Source of the DNA: DATEKX01 sp963726785
Lineage (GTDB): Bacteria; Acidobacteriota; Blastocatellia; UBA7656
DNA length: 64,000 nt
Direction: 5' to 3'
Assembly (NCBI GenBank): GCA_963726785.1
Contig: CAVSDJ010000008.1
Location: 1,550,001-1,614,000, forward strand
The notes under the pieces were generated by a model, which searched no databases, had not been told where the DNA came from, and worked only from the letters and a program-made list of their open reading frames with translations. Shown here in pieces: positions 53,917 through 62,527 of this stretch (position 1 is the first letter of the stretch; each line of letters opens with the position of its first letter). Made by a program: the position numbers and the translations under genes.

Positions 53917-56496
53917 TTGCCGTATCGTTTAATATTGTCGCCCATCCCCACCTCAAACTGGTGGCACGAAACAAAGCCGGTCACTCACAACGGTCGCACA
54001 GAGTTGTGGCACACGCGGCTCACGATAACAGCCGACGGCGTCGGCACCGATGCGCCGACCAAGGTGCGCGCGATCTGGTCGCCGGATTATCCGATGTCGG
54101 ATTCAGAAATCGTTAATGTGGTCAACAGCAATCCCCCAAAGCCGTTCCGCATGAGCCTGAATGCAAGCCACCGGCAGGCGTTGGTGAAACTGACAGCCGA
54201 CTTCACAGAAGACAAGTTCGTTCCTCGCGCCGTGCATTCGAAACGGCTTTCGCTGTCGGCGCTGGGCGCGCTGATAGATGTCGAAGGTAATTGGAAGGAC
54301 TTGCCAGAGGGCGTAGCACTTGAGCAGTGGCGGCATCTGGCGACGATGGGTCGCGACCATTACGTGCGGGTGATGGAACGGGGGTTCCTGTGTATGTTCG
54401 GCCACGCGGCTTCGCTCGTGACTGTGACCGAGCGCAAGTTTGAAAATATGCCGGGAACGAATAAACGCGTTGCCGCGCTGCGCCAGCGTTTTTTCATTGT
54501 CGTGCGAGAGCCGGTTAAGTTTTACAGCGGGAAGGGGCACGCATTTCATGGGAACAATTTCCCGTTCACCTCGGTCGAGATACTCACGCGCGTCACGCCC
54601 AACCTTCTCGACCCCGGCAATCCGGCCTGCAAGCTGAGCGATCCGCCGAAAAATCCGGACCTCCCGTCAGACGCGATCTATGGCTCCTCGGGCGGGAAGA
54701 CGCTGCACAGCGCCTGCTTCTGGCCGATGATCGGGGCAAATAACGACTTTATGTTCCAGGCCGCGGCGACCGATAGGTGCGGCAAGCGAGTGACGTTCGC
54801 AATGCCGCTGTTGTTTGTGGGTAAGGTACCCAACGAGAAGCCTGCCATCGTCGCCGAGATCATCAGGCGATATGATTTAAAAGTATATGCCCCGCGCCGT
54901 AGCACGCTGATAGGCAACGCTTCGATATGCTTCGCGCCGTCGAATCCGGGCGCGAAGGGCGATCCACGCTTGCCGACCGCCGACGTTACCTTTGACGCTG
55001 CCGGTGTGACAAATATCTCTAACAAAGAGCCCCAGTTCTATCCCGAAATGGAGACCGCGCGAGTCGGAATCGCGGCTGTTCAGCGGCTGCTGCAACAACC
55101 GAATGCCGTGTGCGAGGTTACATATCCCGAGGCGTATAAGACGGCAGAATTCGGCGGTGGCAATCCCGGCGAGGTGTTCCTGAAGTTGACCGCGCCGTTT
55201 GTGCTTGAGTTCGGCGACAAAGTCAAGAGCGACGCAATCGGCGGGCTGGCGTCGCCGAGCATGTCGATTCAGGGGCTGTCGCGCATTATGGGGCCGGTGG
55301 CGGCAAAACCAAATCCTAACGTCGAACAGGCGCTCAGTAATGTCATTAACAATAACTTCGACCCTGCCGACTTCTTCAAAGACGCGAAGATACTTGGCGG
55401 CGTCTCGCTTGCCGAGATTCTTAATACCGTCAGCTCGCTGGCCGGGGCGGACGTGCCGAAGCTATTGAGCAAGCAGCTTCCCGATAAAATTGAAGCGAGC
55501 TTCGATTGGACCACCAACATCAACAAGTCCGATCCGCTCGGGCTGTTCGTGCCGAACGCGGGCGGCGCTACAGTGCTTGAGATGCACGGCGTGGTCAGCT
55601 CGCCGATAGCTCCGGCCTCCGGGACCACTTTCACGGCGACCGCCTCGATCATACATTTCAAGGTCAACCTGTTCGGCTTCGTCACCGTCTGGTTCGACCA
55701 GCTACGGTTCTCTTCCAAGAGCGGATCGAAACCGGATGTCGCGGTTGATCTGCATCAGGGCGAGGACGCGATAGAGTTCGGCGGGCCGCTCGAATTCGTC
55801 AATGAGCTGCGCAAGATCATTCCGTCAAACGGCTTCAGCGATCCGCCCAGCCTTTCTGTAACGCCAAGCGGCATCAGCGCCAGTTATTCGATCAACATCC
55901 CGTCGTTGGCGGTGGGCATCTTCGCGCTCGAACACGTGTCGCTCGGCGCGGGGTTCGTGCTGCCCTTCGATGCGAAGCCGGCGGAGGTGCGCTTCAACTT
56001 CGCCGAGCGGCAGCGCCCATTCAGCCTCACCGTGTCGTTGCTGGGCGGCGGCGGGTTCTTTGCCATCGGCGTAGGGACGGAAGGCGTGAGGGAGATCGAG
56101 GCCGCGCTCGAATTCGGCGCGGCCTTGTCGATTAATCTCGGAGTCGCAAGCGGAAGTGTCGAGATCAAGGCGGGCGTTTATTTCCACTGGATGTCGCAGT
56201 CGGTCGAGCTGGCTGGCTACGTGCGGCTGCACGGCGAACTCTCGGTGCTCGGCTTGATTTCCGCTTCGCTCACGTTCAATTTGCAGCTCGCCTACTTGAA
56301 GGAAAATGGGCACTCGGTTGTGTGGGGCGAAGCGATACTCGAAGTCGAAATCGACATCCTGTTCTTTAGCTTCAGCGTGTCGGTACAATGCCGGCGCGAG
56401 TTTGGCGGATCGGATTCCGATCCCAAATTCATCGAGTTGATTCCAGATCAAGCGACCTGGTCGAACTACTGCGAGGCATTCGCAGCGGAGGCGTAA
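53917..56496 (+). CDS. Giant uncharacterised protein (859 aa or more) of the second large locus, start truncated
   Basis: I do not recognise a named domain. The first possible start is a TTG at 53917, but the same frame reads backward without a start as SSIVTALELPYRLILSP, which looks like part of the protein; the frame is open to 53755 and the true N-terminus seems lost. Landmarks are GRTELWHTRL, a MGRDHYVRVMERGFLCMFGH tract (about 145-164), VTVTERKFENMP, and a C-terminal beta-repeat region (about 660-830) with GGGGFFAIGVGTEGVREIE and LGVASGSVEIKAGVYFHW. No signal peptide or catalytic motif is visible. It is 2 bases upstream of the 1448-aa gene. Confidence 0.75.
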   Translation: MPYRLILSPIPTSNWWHETKPVTHNGRTELWHTRLTITADGVGTDAPTKVRAIWSPDYPMSDSEIVNVVNSNPPKPFRMSLNASHRQALVKLTADFTEDKFVPRAVHSKRLSLSALGALIDVEGNWKDLPEGVALEQWRHLATMGRDHYVRVMERGFLCMFGHAASLVTVTERKFENMPGTNKRVAALRQRFFIVVREPVKFYSGKGHAFHGNNFPFTSVEILTRVTPNLLDPGNPACKLSDPPKNPDLPSDAIYGSSGGKTLHSACFWPMIGANNDFMFQAAATDRCGKRVTFAMPLLFVGKVPNEKPAIVAEIIRRYDLKVYAPRRSTLIGNASICFAPSNPGAKGDPRLPTADVTFDAAGVTNISNKEPQFYPEMETARVGIAAVQRLLQQPNAVCEVTYPEAYKTAEFGGGNPGEVFLKLTAPFVLEFGDKVKSDAIGGLASPSMSIQGLSRIMGPVAAKPNPNVEQALSNVINNNFDPADFFKDAKILGGVSLAEILNTVSSLAGADVPKLLSKQLPDKIEASFDWTTNINKSDPLGLFVPNAGGATVLEMHGVVSSPIAPASGTTFTATASIIHFKVNLFGFVTVWFDQLRFSSKSGSKPDVAVDLHQGEDAIEFGGPLEFVNELRKIIPSNGFSDPPSLSVTPSGISASYSINIPSLAVGIFALEHVSLGAGFVLPFDAKPAEVRFNFAERQRPFSLTVSLLGGGGFFAIGVGTEGVREIEAALEFGAALSINLGVASGSVEIKAGVYFHWMSQSVELAGYVRLHGELSVLGLISASLTFNLQLAYLKENGHSVVWGEAILEVEIDILFFSFSVSVQCRREFGGSDSDPKFIELIPDQATWSNYCEAFAAEA

Positions 56497-56498
56497 AT

Positions 56499-59400
56499 AT
56501 GGCCAAGCAATCTTTACTCTGGACTGCGCTCCCGAATGGCTACAGCCAGGACGGGAAATCGTTGCGCGTTTCGCTGCTGCTGTCACCACGGCTTGATCCC
56601 GAGGCCGACCCGCTCGATCCGACTATCGTGGAGCAACTCGCAACCTTTCCCGATTTCGTTGATTGGCCCGCTACTCTCACGCGTACTAAGTTCGTAATCC
56701 ACTTCGGCGCAGACTCGGTCACAATCGACGGCAATCAAACTACAGGCAAGAACCGCGTTGACGATAGTCTGGGCATGGCGGACTCTGGCGTGTGGAGTGC
56801 GCTCTTTCCTGACACTACCTACGTTAAAGGCTACAAGTTCAGGGACCTTTCAAATCACTCGGTGCTTTCGTTCCAAGCGGCGACTATAGAAAACCTTGTG
56901 AGCGACCTCTATACACAGCTCGCGGCATCGGCAGAGGACCATTTGCCGAAGATATCAACGATCATAGGTGATCCGAAATGGCAGGGCGTTTTGAACGCCG
57001 TGGCGCATAACGACGAGCGGTTCACGGACCGCAAGACCCACAATGACTACAAAGATCAAAGAGCGGGCTTGCGCGACACGGTGAAGCAGTTCGCCGCTTT
57101 CAAGGACGGATTCAAGGGATTGTCCGGCATCGATAGAGATCTGGCGCTATTTCAGCTTTTCCATACTCCGCCATCGACGCCAACTGTCGCAAAATACCCA
57201 CAGCCTCCCGACCCCAAGTCCGATCCTGCGAAAGCGGAAGCGCGGTGGCGCACCTACGAACGCGCGCAGTTGCCGGCTGCCAATGAGTTCCAGGATAAGA
57301 TCGACTTTCATCAGATCGTGACGGCGATGAACCAGTACCCGACGCTGCTGCGTAAACTCGGGTTGGTCGTGGACCTGCTCATCCAGAGAAAGGCCTTTAA
57401 TCTATCGCCCAACGCCCTGCTTTTTGCCGAAGTGCATCTGCCGGCGGGATCGCCCAATGTCAACCGCACACAGGACGTTTCGCCCCGCAGTCACACGCTG
57501 CTCGACACGTCAAACTTTCGCCCTGTCACCAGCCCGATTCCGGCGCTGGGTAAGTACAGCGTGGTGAATGGGCTGCTCCATCTCAATCCCAGCCTGTTCA
57601 AGCTGATGCAAGCGGATGTTGATGGCGCAGGAATCAAAGTAATGAACTTTGCGCGGACGCTCCTGCTGCACCGCAACGCGCCGGAAACTCAGCGCGATCC
57701 CGTCACCAGACATGAGCGAGAAACGGGCGCACCGGCGTTGCGCAACGCGGGGTTGATGTTAGTGCACAGCTTTCGCGCCGAAATGCTCAAGAACAGCTTC
57801 GCTCGGCAAAAACTGTTCAACGACAGGGCCGTAGCAATCCAAGCCGGTTCCCCACAGCCGCCGCCAACGCTGTACGCGGAAGACTTGGTGCGGGGTTTCC
57901 GCATAGATATATGGGACAGCAAGACTGAGGAATGGCGCTCGCTTTGCAAACGCGAGGCCGATTACGACATCAACGATGGCGAGGTCGGCATTAACGTTAG
58001 TGAAGAAGAAGGCATGGTGCGGCTGGCGGCGACAACAACGCCGGATAAAGCGAGCAACCCGGATATCGTATGGCTGCACGAGACGCTCGTTTCCTGGACG
58101 GGCTGGAGCCTGTGCGCGCCCCCGCCCGGAAAGACGATCAGCCACGACGAGGACGATCACACGGACCCTGTGACTGAGCCTGAAGCCGAAGTGCCGCCCG
58201 GCCTGCGGCTCCAGACCGCCTTTACAGCGCGACCGGGCTCGCTGCCGCGCTTACGGTACGGGCGCAAGTATTGGATTCGCGCGCGCGTTGTCGATCTTGC
58301 GGGCAACTCGCTGCCGCTATCGCGAGGCGATTTCGGTACGGAACAATCAGATAAAAATGCGCAGTCTTATCTCCGCTATGAACCGATTTCTGCCCCGGCA
58401 ATCGCGCTTGTGAAACCGGATGCTGACTCGGTCGAGGAACCTGAAGAGGGCGAATCAATGGAGCGCATGGCGGTGCGTAGTTTCAATGTCACGGAGTCAG
58501 ACAACTCTGTGACGGCTACTCAGATCGCACGACGTTTCGCCGTTCCATCCCGCACGAGCCAGAGGGAAGCAGAACACCACGGTATGCTGGACCGCGCCGG
58601 TATAGTTGACCCCGCATTCTTCGCGATGCTGGCTGCGAAAGACAACTCGCTCGCCAAAGAAGTGATTTTGATGGCTGGCCCGCTTGCCGAGATTCCACCG
58701 GTCGAGACAAGCTTTGCAGTGATGGAGGAGGGGCAAGAGTTGCCTTATCTTCCTGAACCGCTCGCCGTCGTAATCGCAGCGCGCATCTTCGATCATCCTG
58801 GTTTCCCTTCCGACGCCATTATCGAGATACCTCTCTATGATACGGCCTCAGAGTGGCCCGATGCCGCGCCGTTCAAGATCAAGCTGGTTGAGGACCCTGT
58901 CGTCAAGCCGCATTTCGACAAGACCACGCGCACATTGCTAATCCCGCTCCCAAAAGCCGAACGTGCGACGCTGCGCCTGAGCGTGAAGCCAGCCGACGAA
59001 GAGACGTTAAAGCTGCTCGGCGTCTGGAACTGGCTCACTAAATCGCCGCTCTGGAACTCGCTTACCGTAAAGCAACGCAACGTCTTAAAAAAGATGGCGA
59101 TGGACGGGCAGCACTGGATGTTGACGCCGTGGCGCAACATCGAGCTTGTCCACGCAGTGCAAAAGCCGTTGATCACCCCGGAGATCATAAAACACACCGT
59201 AAACCGGTCCCTCAATAAGACACACGCCTTGCCGAATTTCATCGTGACTTGCAGTATAAAGAGCACTGATCACCTGGATGTGCTTGCGCAATGGAACGAA
59301 CCGGATGGTGATGCGAACGAGCAAATCGGCCAGAATCGCGCCCGAACCGATCATGCGTTTACGGTAAAAATAACCGATGATAAATCTTACGCAGGCAACC

Positions 59401-60845
59401 ACGAGTATCAGCTTTTATCACCCGACGTGATTAGCGCCGGGGGCTTGTTTCACGATCGCATCTCGGTAAAGGTTCACGAGTTCAACGACACTCGTTACAG
59501 ACGAATTGAATACTGGTTCGACGCCACAACAAAGTTCCGCGAATTCATGCCAGCAAGCTTGCTGACCGAGGAGGTCGCCAGCAAGACAGTGCCGACTGAC
59601 AAGAACATCAAAGTAACCGGGGCGAAGTTGCGCACCTGGATTCCAAGCTCTGCGTCGCCGCCCGCGCCGGAAGTGCTGTACGTCGTGCCCACGTTCGGCT
59701 GGGTGCGATCCTTCGACCAGGCGAACAAGAGCAGTTGGCGGCGCGGCGGGGGATTGCGCGTGTATCTCAACCGACCGTGGAACGTTTCCGGCTACGGCGA
59801 AATGCTTGCCGTCGTGCTTCCATCCGCAGCATTTTCCGGCGACCCGAACACAGACCCAAATCCAAACGTTGACCCCAAGAACAAGCCGCTGAAGAACTTC
59901 GTCACGCAGTGGGGCAACGACCCGATTTGGTTAAGTCCGTTCGTCACAGGCAGCTTGCCTAATCCGAACAACTTCCCGCTCGCGCGGACTGCGCCGGACC
60001 CTACGGGTAGGTGGCTGCCGAGCTTTGGACCGGCGGAGGAGGCTGATCAGCCACCCGCCCCATTCATTACCACAGGCTTGCGGCACCCCGAGCTTTCCCC
60101 CAACGCGAAGGCGCAATCGCTCGTCGCAATTGCGCCCCACGATGTGTTCTACGATGAGGAGCGGCAACTCTGGTACTGCGACATAGAAGTGAATTGGGGC
60201 ACGGCTTACTACCCGTTCATTCGCCTTGCGCTTGCGCGCTATCAGCCGGTCTCGTTGCAGGGCATGCACTTGTCGAACATCGTGCTCGCGGATTTCATGC
60301 CGTTAGTCCCCGACCGCTGGTTGAACGTTACTCAAACATTAGAACCGAGAACTAAGCACGTAAGTGTCTACGGCTTTACTTACACCGACTCAAGCTCGCA
60401 CACGGAAGCGACGAGCGCCCTCAACGTGGCACCATCGAGCGTGATCGAAATATGGGTCGAGCGATTCGATCCCGCATGGGGCGAGGATTTCGGCTGGCGG
60501 CGCGAGCCGGATGCCTTCGTTCAGCGTGGGGTGCGACTGAGCGAATTGTTGGTCACCACTACCAAAGTAACAGTAGCTAAACAGCGCGCTCGGGCAAAGT
60601 CGCTGTTGCAAGAGCGCGAGTACACGGCGCTGATCGAAGAGGGGCTGATCGATAAAATCTTCATCACGCCAACCCTGTGGGATGGGAGCGTGACATTGCC
60701 TCATGCCCGCGAAGGCCTAACGCGCTATCGGCTGGTGATCGCCGAGTACGAAGAGTATCTGGTTGATGACGCACAGCCATACGATCCGCCCCCGACTAAG
60801 AAGGATAGGCGGCTGGTCTTCGTCGAGTATGTGGAATTGAGTTGA
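56499..60845 (+). CDS. Giant uncharacterised protein (1448 aa) of the second large locus
   Basis: A 1448-aa protein with an intact frame of 4.3 kb and no recognised domain. The start at 56499 follows the upstream stop by 2 bases with GCGGAGG before it, so the pair is translationally linked. N-terminal landmarks are LLWTALPNGY (6-15), LLLSPRLDP and FPDFVDWPATL (about 50-60). Further on are RDPVTRHERETGAPALRNAG, a RIDIWDSKTEEWRSLC tract and YDEERQLWYCDIEVNWG. The composition is that of a soluble multi-domain alpha/beta protein with no signal peptide or membrane segment. Tracts such as LLWTALPNG recall other uncharacterised proteins I associate with DUF6603 loci, so I infer a link with the operon at 1.8-17.2 kb. 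Confidence 0.82.
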   Translation: MAKQSLLWTALPNGYSQDGKSLRVSLLLSPRLDPEADPLDPTIVEQLATFPDFVDWPATLTRTKFVIHFGADSVTIDGNQTTGKNRVDDSLGMADSGVWSALFPDTTYVKGYKFRDLSNHSVLSFQAATIENLVSDLYTQLAASAEDHLPKISTIIGDPKWQGVLNAVAHNDERFTDRKTHNDYKDQRAGLRDTVKQFAAFKDGFKGLSGIDRDLALFQLFHTPPSTPTVAKYPQPPDPKSDPAKAEARWRTYERAQLPAANEFQDKIDFHQIVTAMNQYPTLLRKLGLVVDLLIQRKAFNLSPNALLFAEVHLPAGSPNVNRTQDVSPRSHTLLDTSNFRPVTSPIPALGKYSVVNGLLHLNPSLFKLMQADVDGAGIKVMNFARTLLLHRNAPETQRDPVTRHERETGAPALRNAGLMLVHSFRAEMLKNSFARQKLFNDRAVAIQAGSPQPPPTLYAEDLVRGFRIDIWDSKTEEWRSLCKREADYDINDGEVGINVSEEEGMVRLAATTTPDKASNPDIVWLHETLVSWTGWSLCAPPPGKTISHDEDDHTDPVTEPEAEVPPGLRLQTAFTARPGSLPRLRYGRKYWIRARVVDLAGNSLPLSRGDFGTEQSDKNAQSYLRYEPISAPAIALVKPDADSVEEPEEGESMERMAVRSFNVTESDNSVTATQIARRFAVPSRTSQREAEHHGMLDRAGIVDPAFFAMLAAKDNSLAKEVILMAGPLAEIPPVETSFAVMEEGQELPYLPEPLAVVIAARIFDHPGFPSDAIIEIPLYDTASEWPDAAPFKIKLVEDPVVKPHFDKTTRTLLIPLPKAERATLRLSVKPADEETLKLLGVWNWLTKSPLWNSLTVKQRNVLKKMAMDGQHWMLTPWRNIELVHAVQKPLITPEIIKHTVNRSLNKTHALPNFIVTCSIKSTDHLDVLAQWNEPDGDANEQIGQNRARTDHAFTVKITDDKSYAGNHEYQLLSPDVISAGGLFHDRISVKVHEFNDTRYRRIEYWFDATTKFREFMPASLLTEEVASKTVPTDKNIKVTGAKLRTWIPSSASPPAPEVLYVVPTFGWVRSFDQANKSSWRRGGGLRVYLNRPWNVSGYGEMLAVVLPSAAFSGDPNTDPNPNVDPKNKPLKNFVTQWGNDPIWLSPFVTGSLPNPNNFPLARTAPDPTGRWLPSFGPAEEADQPPAPFITTGLRHPELSPNAKAQSLVAIAPHDVFYDEERQLWYCDIEVNWGTAYYPFIRLALARYQPVSLQGMHLSNIVLADFMPLVPDRWLNVTQTLEPRTKHVSVYGFTYTDSSSHTEATSALNVAPSSVIEIWVERFDPAWGEDFGWRREPDAFVQRGVRLSELLVTTTKVTVAKQRARAKSLLQEREYTALIEEGLIDKIFITPTLWDGSVTLPHAREGLTRYRLVIAEYEEYLVDDAQPYDPPPTKKDRRLVFVEYVELS

Positions 60846-61009
60846 GCTTATTAAAGTTTCTGGCGATGGCTGTCGGTCTTTACTTATGCCCCTCTGAGTT
60901 TTAAGGCCCCATTGACCGGCTTTGTTTCATTAGAACGTACCATAAGATGCTTCTTGTTTGGGAGCAACTAAGATGCGCTCAATCCATGGGCCGGTAATTT
61001 CGCCTTACC

Positions 61010-61276
61010 TTAAGGATGATTAGAAACGTGGCTCTCCACGACGCGGATTAATGTGTCAATATGCTCCCGCTGCTCTTTCAAACCCTCATTCATTTCTTTT
61101 ATCTGCTCGCTGTTTCGGTCTATCTGCTCGTCATGAATCCGTGCAACCTGAATCAGTCCCGCAATCGCCTCCTGCATTTTGGCGGCATTCTCTTGCATGC
61201 CGTCCATCTGCGCGCTGAATCGCGCCTGCTGCTCTATTATGAACTCTATCCGGCGCTCGATCTCTTCGCTGCTCAT
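61010..61276 (-). CDS. Small coiled-coil protein (88 aa)
   Basis: Almost entirely a coiled coil: MSSEEIERRIEFIIEQQARF and EQIDRNSEQIKEMNEGLKEQ show regular heptads. The family is not recognised; such proteins often occur as small hypothetical genes near integrated elements. AAGG lies about 10 bases upstream. It is the last of three closely spaced minus-strand genes. Confidence 0.7.
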   Translation of the reverse strand: MSSEEIERRIEFIIEQQARFSAQMDGMQENAAKMQEAIAGLIQVARIHDEQIDRNSEQIKEMNEGLKEQREHIDTLIRVVESHVSNHP

Positions 61277-61299
61277 TTCGCTTCGCCTTTCTTCTTATT

Positions 61300-61521
61300 T
61301 CAGGAATCCTGCTTTGTAACTTCGGGCGTGGATTTTTTCATGAATGTCCAAAAAGCTATCGCCTCATCGCCATATAGCTCTATATCGTTACCATTGTTTA
61401 ACCAGATAGTCAGAGCTTCCTTTGTTGGCCCTCCCTCCGGCTTGCCGTATTCAACGAAGGCTACACTATCCAGGTTTATAACCCGATCACCGATGCGTAT
61501 AAATCGTCTCTGATAATCCAA
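61300..61521 (-). CDS. Small hypothetical protein (73 aa)
   Basis: Starts with TTG at 61521, with AAGGGG about 11 bases upstream inside the preceding small gene. The protein reads MDYQRRFIRIGDRVINLDSV and continues with short strands (EALTIWLNNGNDIELYG) and a helix; a small beta-barrel is plausible. No known family. It is 23 bases upstream of the coiled-coil gene. Confidence 0.65.
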   Translation of the reverse strand: MDYQRRFIRIGDRVINLDSVAFVEYGKPEGGPTKEALTIWLNNGNDIELYGDEAIAFWTFMKKSTPEVTKQDS

Positions 61522-61523
61522 TG

Positions 61524-61610
61524 TTATTTCCCCTTGCTTTTCTTCGCCGACTCTTTAGCCTTCGCCGGACGGCCCGGCTTACGCTCCCTTACTTCATCAG
61601 GGTTGGTCAT
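61524..61610 (-). CDS. Very small basic peptide with AT-hook-like motif (28 aa)
   Basis: A 28-codon frame, start ATG at 61610, rich in Lys and Arg with RKPGRPAKAK, which resembles an AT-hook. It has no clear ribosome site, but its stop lies 2 bases before the next start, so it may be the first gene of the small operon. It could also be a chance frame. Confidence 0.35.
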   Translation of the reverse strand: MTNPDEVRERKPGRPAKAKESAKKSKGK

Positions 61611-61749
61611 GTGTGCGAGCGCGTTAAGTCTACTACATCTCGCATTATAGGGGAATAAAACTCACACGCCGGTCGTGGGTAGTGTCCTAATCCTGTGTTG
61701 CTAGCACGGGTGTTTTTTTTGCCTGCTCCAGATGTGCTAGATTAGAAGC

Positions 61750-61956
61750 ATGGCAGCACAAATAAAATTGCCTGGTGAAAGAAAAGAAAGTGTTAAGTGT
61801 AGCGACTGCGGTGAATCCCGCTTATATACGCTGCTGGGACTGAAAAGGGGCACTTGTCGCGCTTGTAAAGAATCGTTGCGTGGGGATGAGTACGAGGCTG
61901 CAAAGAGAAGTCTTGAAGGCCGCGAATTTGCCCGAACGATATTGATTAAACCGTGA
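61750..61956 (+). CDS. Small zinc-ribbon protein (68 aa)
   Basis: Two CxxC knuckles, KCSDCGE and TCRACKE, about 19 residues apart form a likely zinc ribbon, with a charged helix behind (SLRGDEYEAAKRSLEGREFA). Nucleic-acid or protein binding is possible; the family is not recognised. A weak purine-rich stretch precedes the ATG. It diverges from the small three-gene operon. Confidence 0.6.
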   Translation: MAAQIKLPGERKESVKCSDCGESRLYTLLGLKRGTCRACKESLRGDEYEAAKRSLEGREFARTILIKP

Positions 61957-62038
61957 GGAGTTCTTTCAACTCCCAAATGTGGTCAGTGATACCCGCTTCC
62001 AGTGTAGGGTATGCGCGTGTTGGGGCGCAGATATTCAC

Positions 62039-62392
62039 CTAGTCCCTTATTCTTTTTTTCCTGATTTTAAAATTGACTACTGTTGCATGTGCCGTAAAGA
62101 AATCGTCCATCTCGCTATGTTCCCGTTTATTGAATTTGACCTCAATACGTTTCCCTTGTTGCAGATCTTGAGGGGTACCATTGATAAATTTGGCATCGCG
62201 AATCAGGAATTCATGCATTCTACCCTTGACCTTAAAAAAAACTGAATGCAGGCCGTTAACATCTGATTCAGTGCGTTCAATAACTCCTCTAACCGTTCCG
62301 CTGCTAGAAACATTCTTCTGGAGGGACTGAGCATGTACCGATGGCACGAACAATGAAAGCATTGATGCGATAATCATTAACTTGTGTTTCAT
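62039..62392 (-). CDS. Predicted secreted protein (117 aa)
   Basis: The ATG at 62392 is supported by AGGGGG 9 bases upstream. Residues 1-21 are a signal peptide (IIASMLSLFVPSVHAQ). The mature part is about 95 residues of beta-rich, basic sequence (GTVRGVIERTESDVNG, VFFKVKGRMHEFLIRDA, GKRIEVKFNKRE), suggestive of a small OB-like or beta-barrel fold. No family is named. It follows an attC-like site on the minus strand and may be a cassette gene. Confidence 0.65.
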   Translation of the reverse strand: MKHKLMIIASMLSLFVPSVHAQSLQKNVSSSGTVRGVIERTESDVNGLHSVFFKVKGRMHEFLIRDAKFINGTPQDLQQGKRIEVKFNKREHSEMDDFFTAHATVVNFKIRKKRIRD

Positions 62393-62409
62393 GTTTGTCA
62401 TCCCCCTGT

Positions 62410-62514
62410 GCCTAACGCCAAGCATCAGCGGGCGCGGGGCTGTTGACCCACTTTAGCTAGTGCAAGGCATTTGAATCGTGTTTACCGCGCTCCGGTGCAT
62501 ACTGTAAGTTAGGC
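62410..62514 (-). repeat. attC-like integron recombination site, 105 bp
   Basis: Ends GCCTAAC (62410-62416) and GTTAGGC (62508-62514) flank imperfect inner arms (GCATCAGCGGGCGCGG against CCGCGCTCCGGTGCAT) with mismatches and a long loop, as in attC sites. It lies between the stop of the desaturase-like gene (13 bases away) and the secreted-protein gene, both on the minus strand. The loop contains TAGTGCAAGGC, which also occurs at 43143. Confidence 0.6.
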
Positions 62515-62527
62515 CCGCCCCCACGCG

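Noticed and set aside
61979..62245. A plus-strand frame with two CxxC-like pairs
   Set aside because: It overlaps most of a minus-strand gene with a signal peptide and a strong ribosome site; the Cys pattern is loose and it has no ribosome site.
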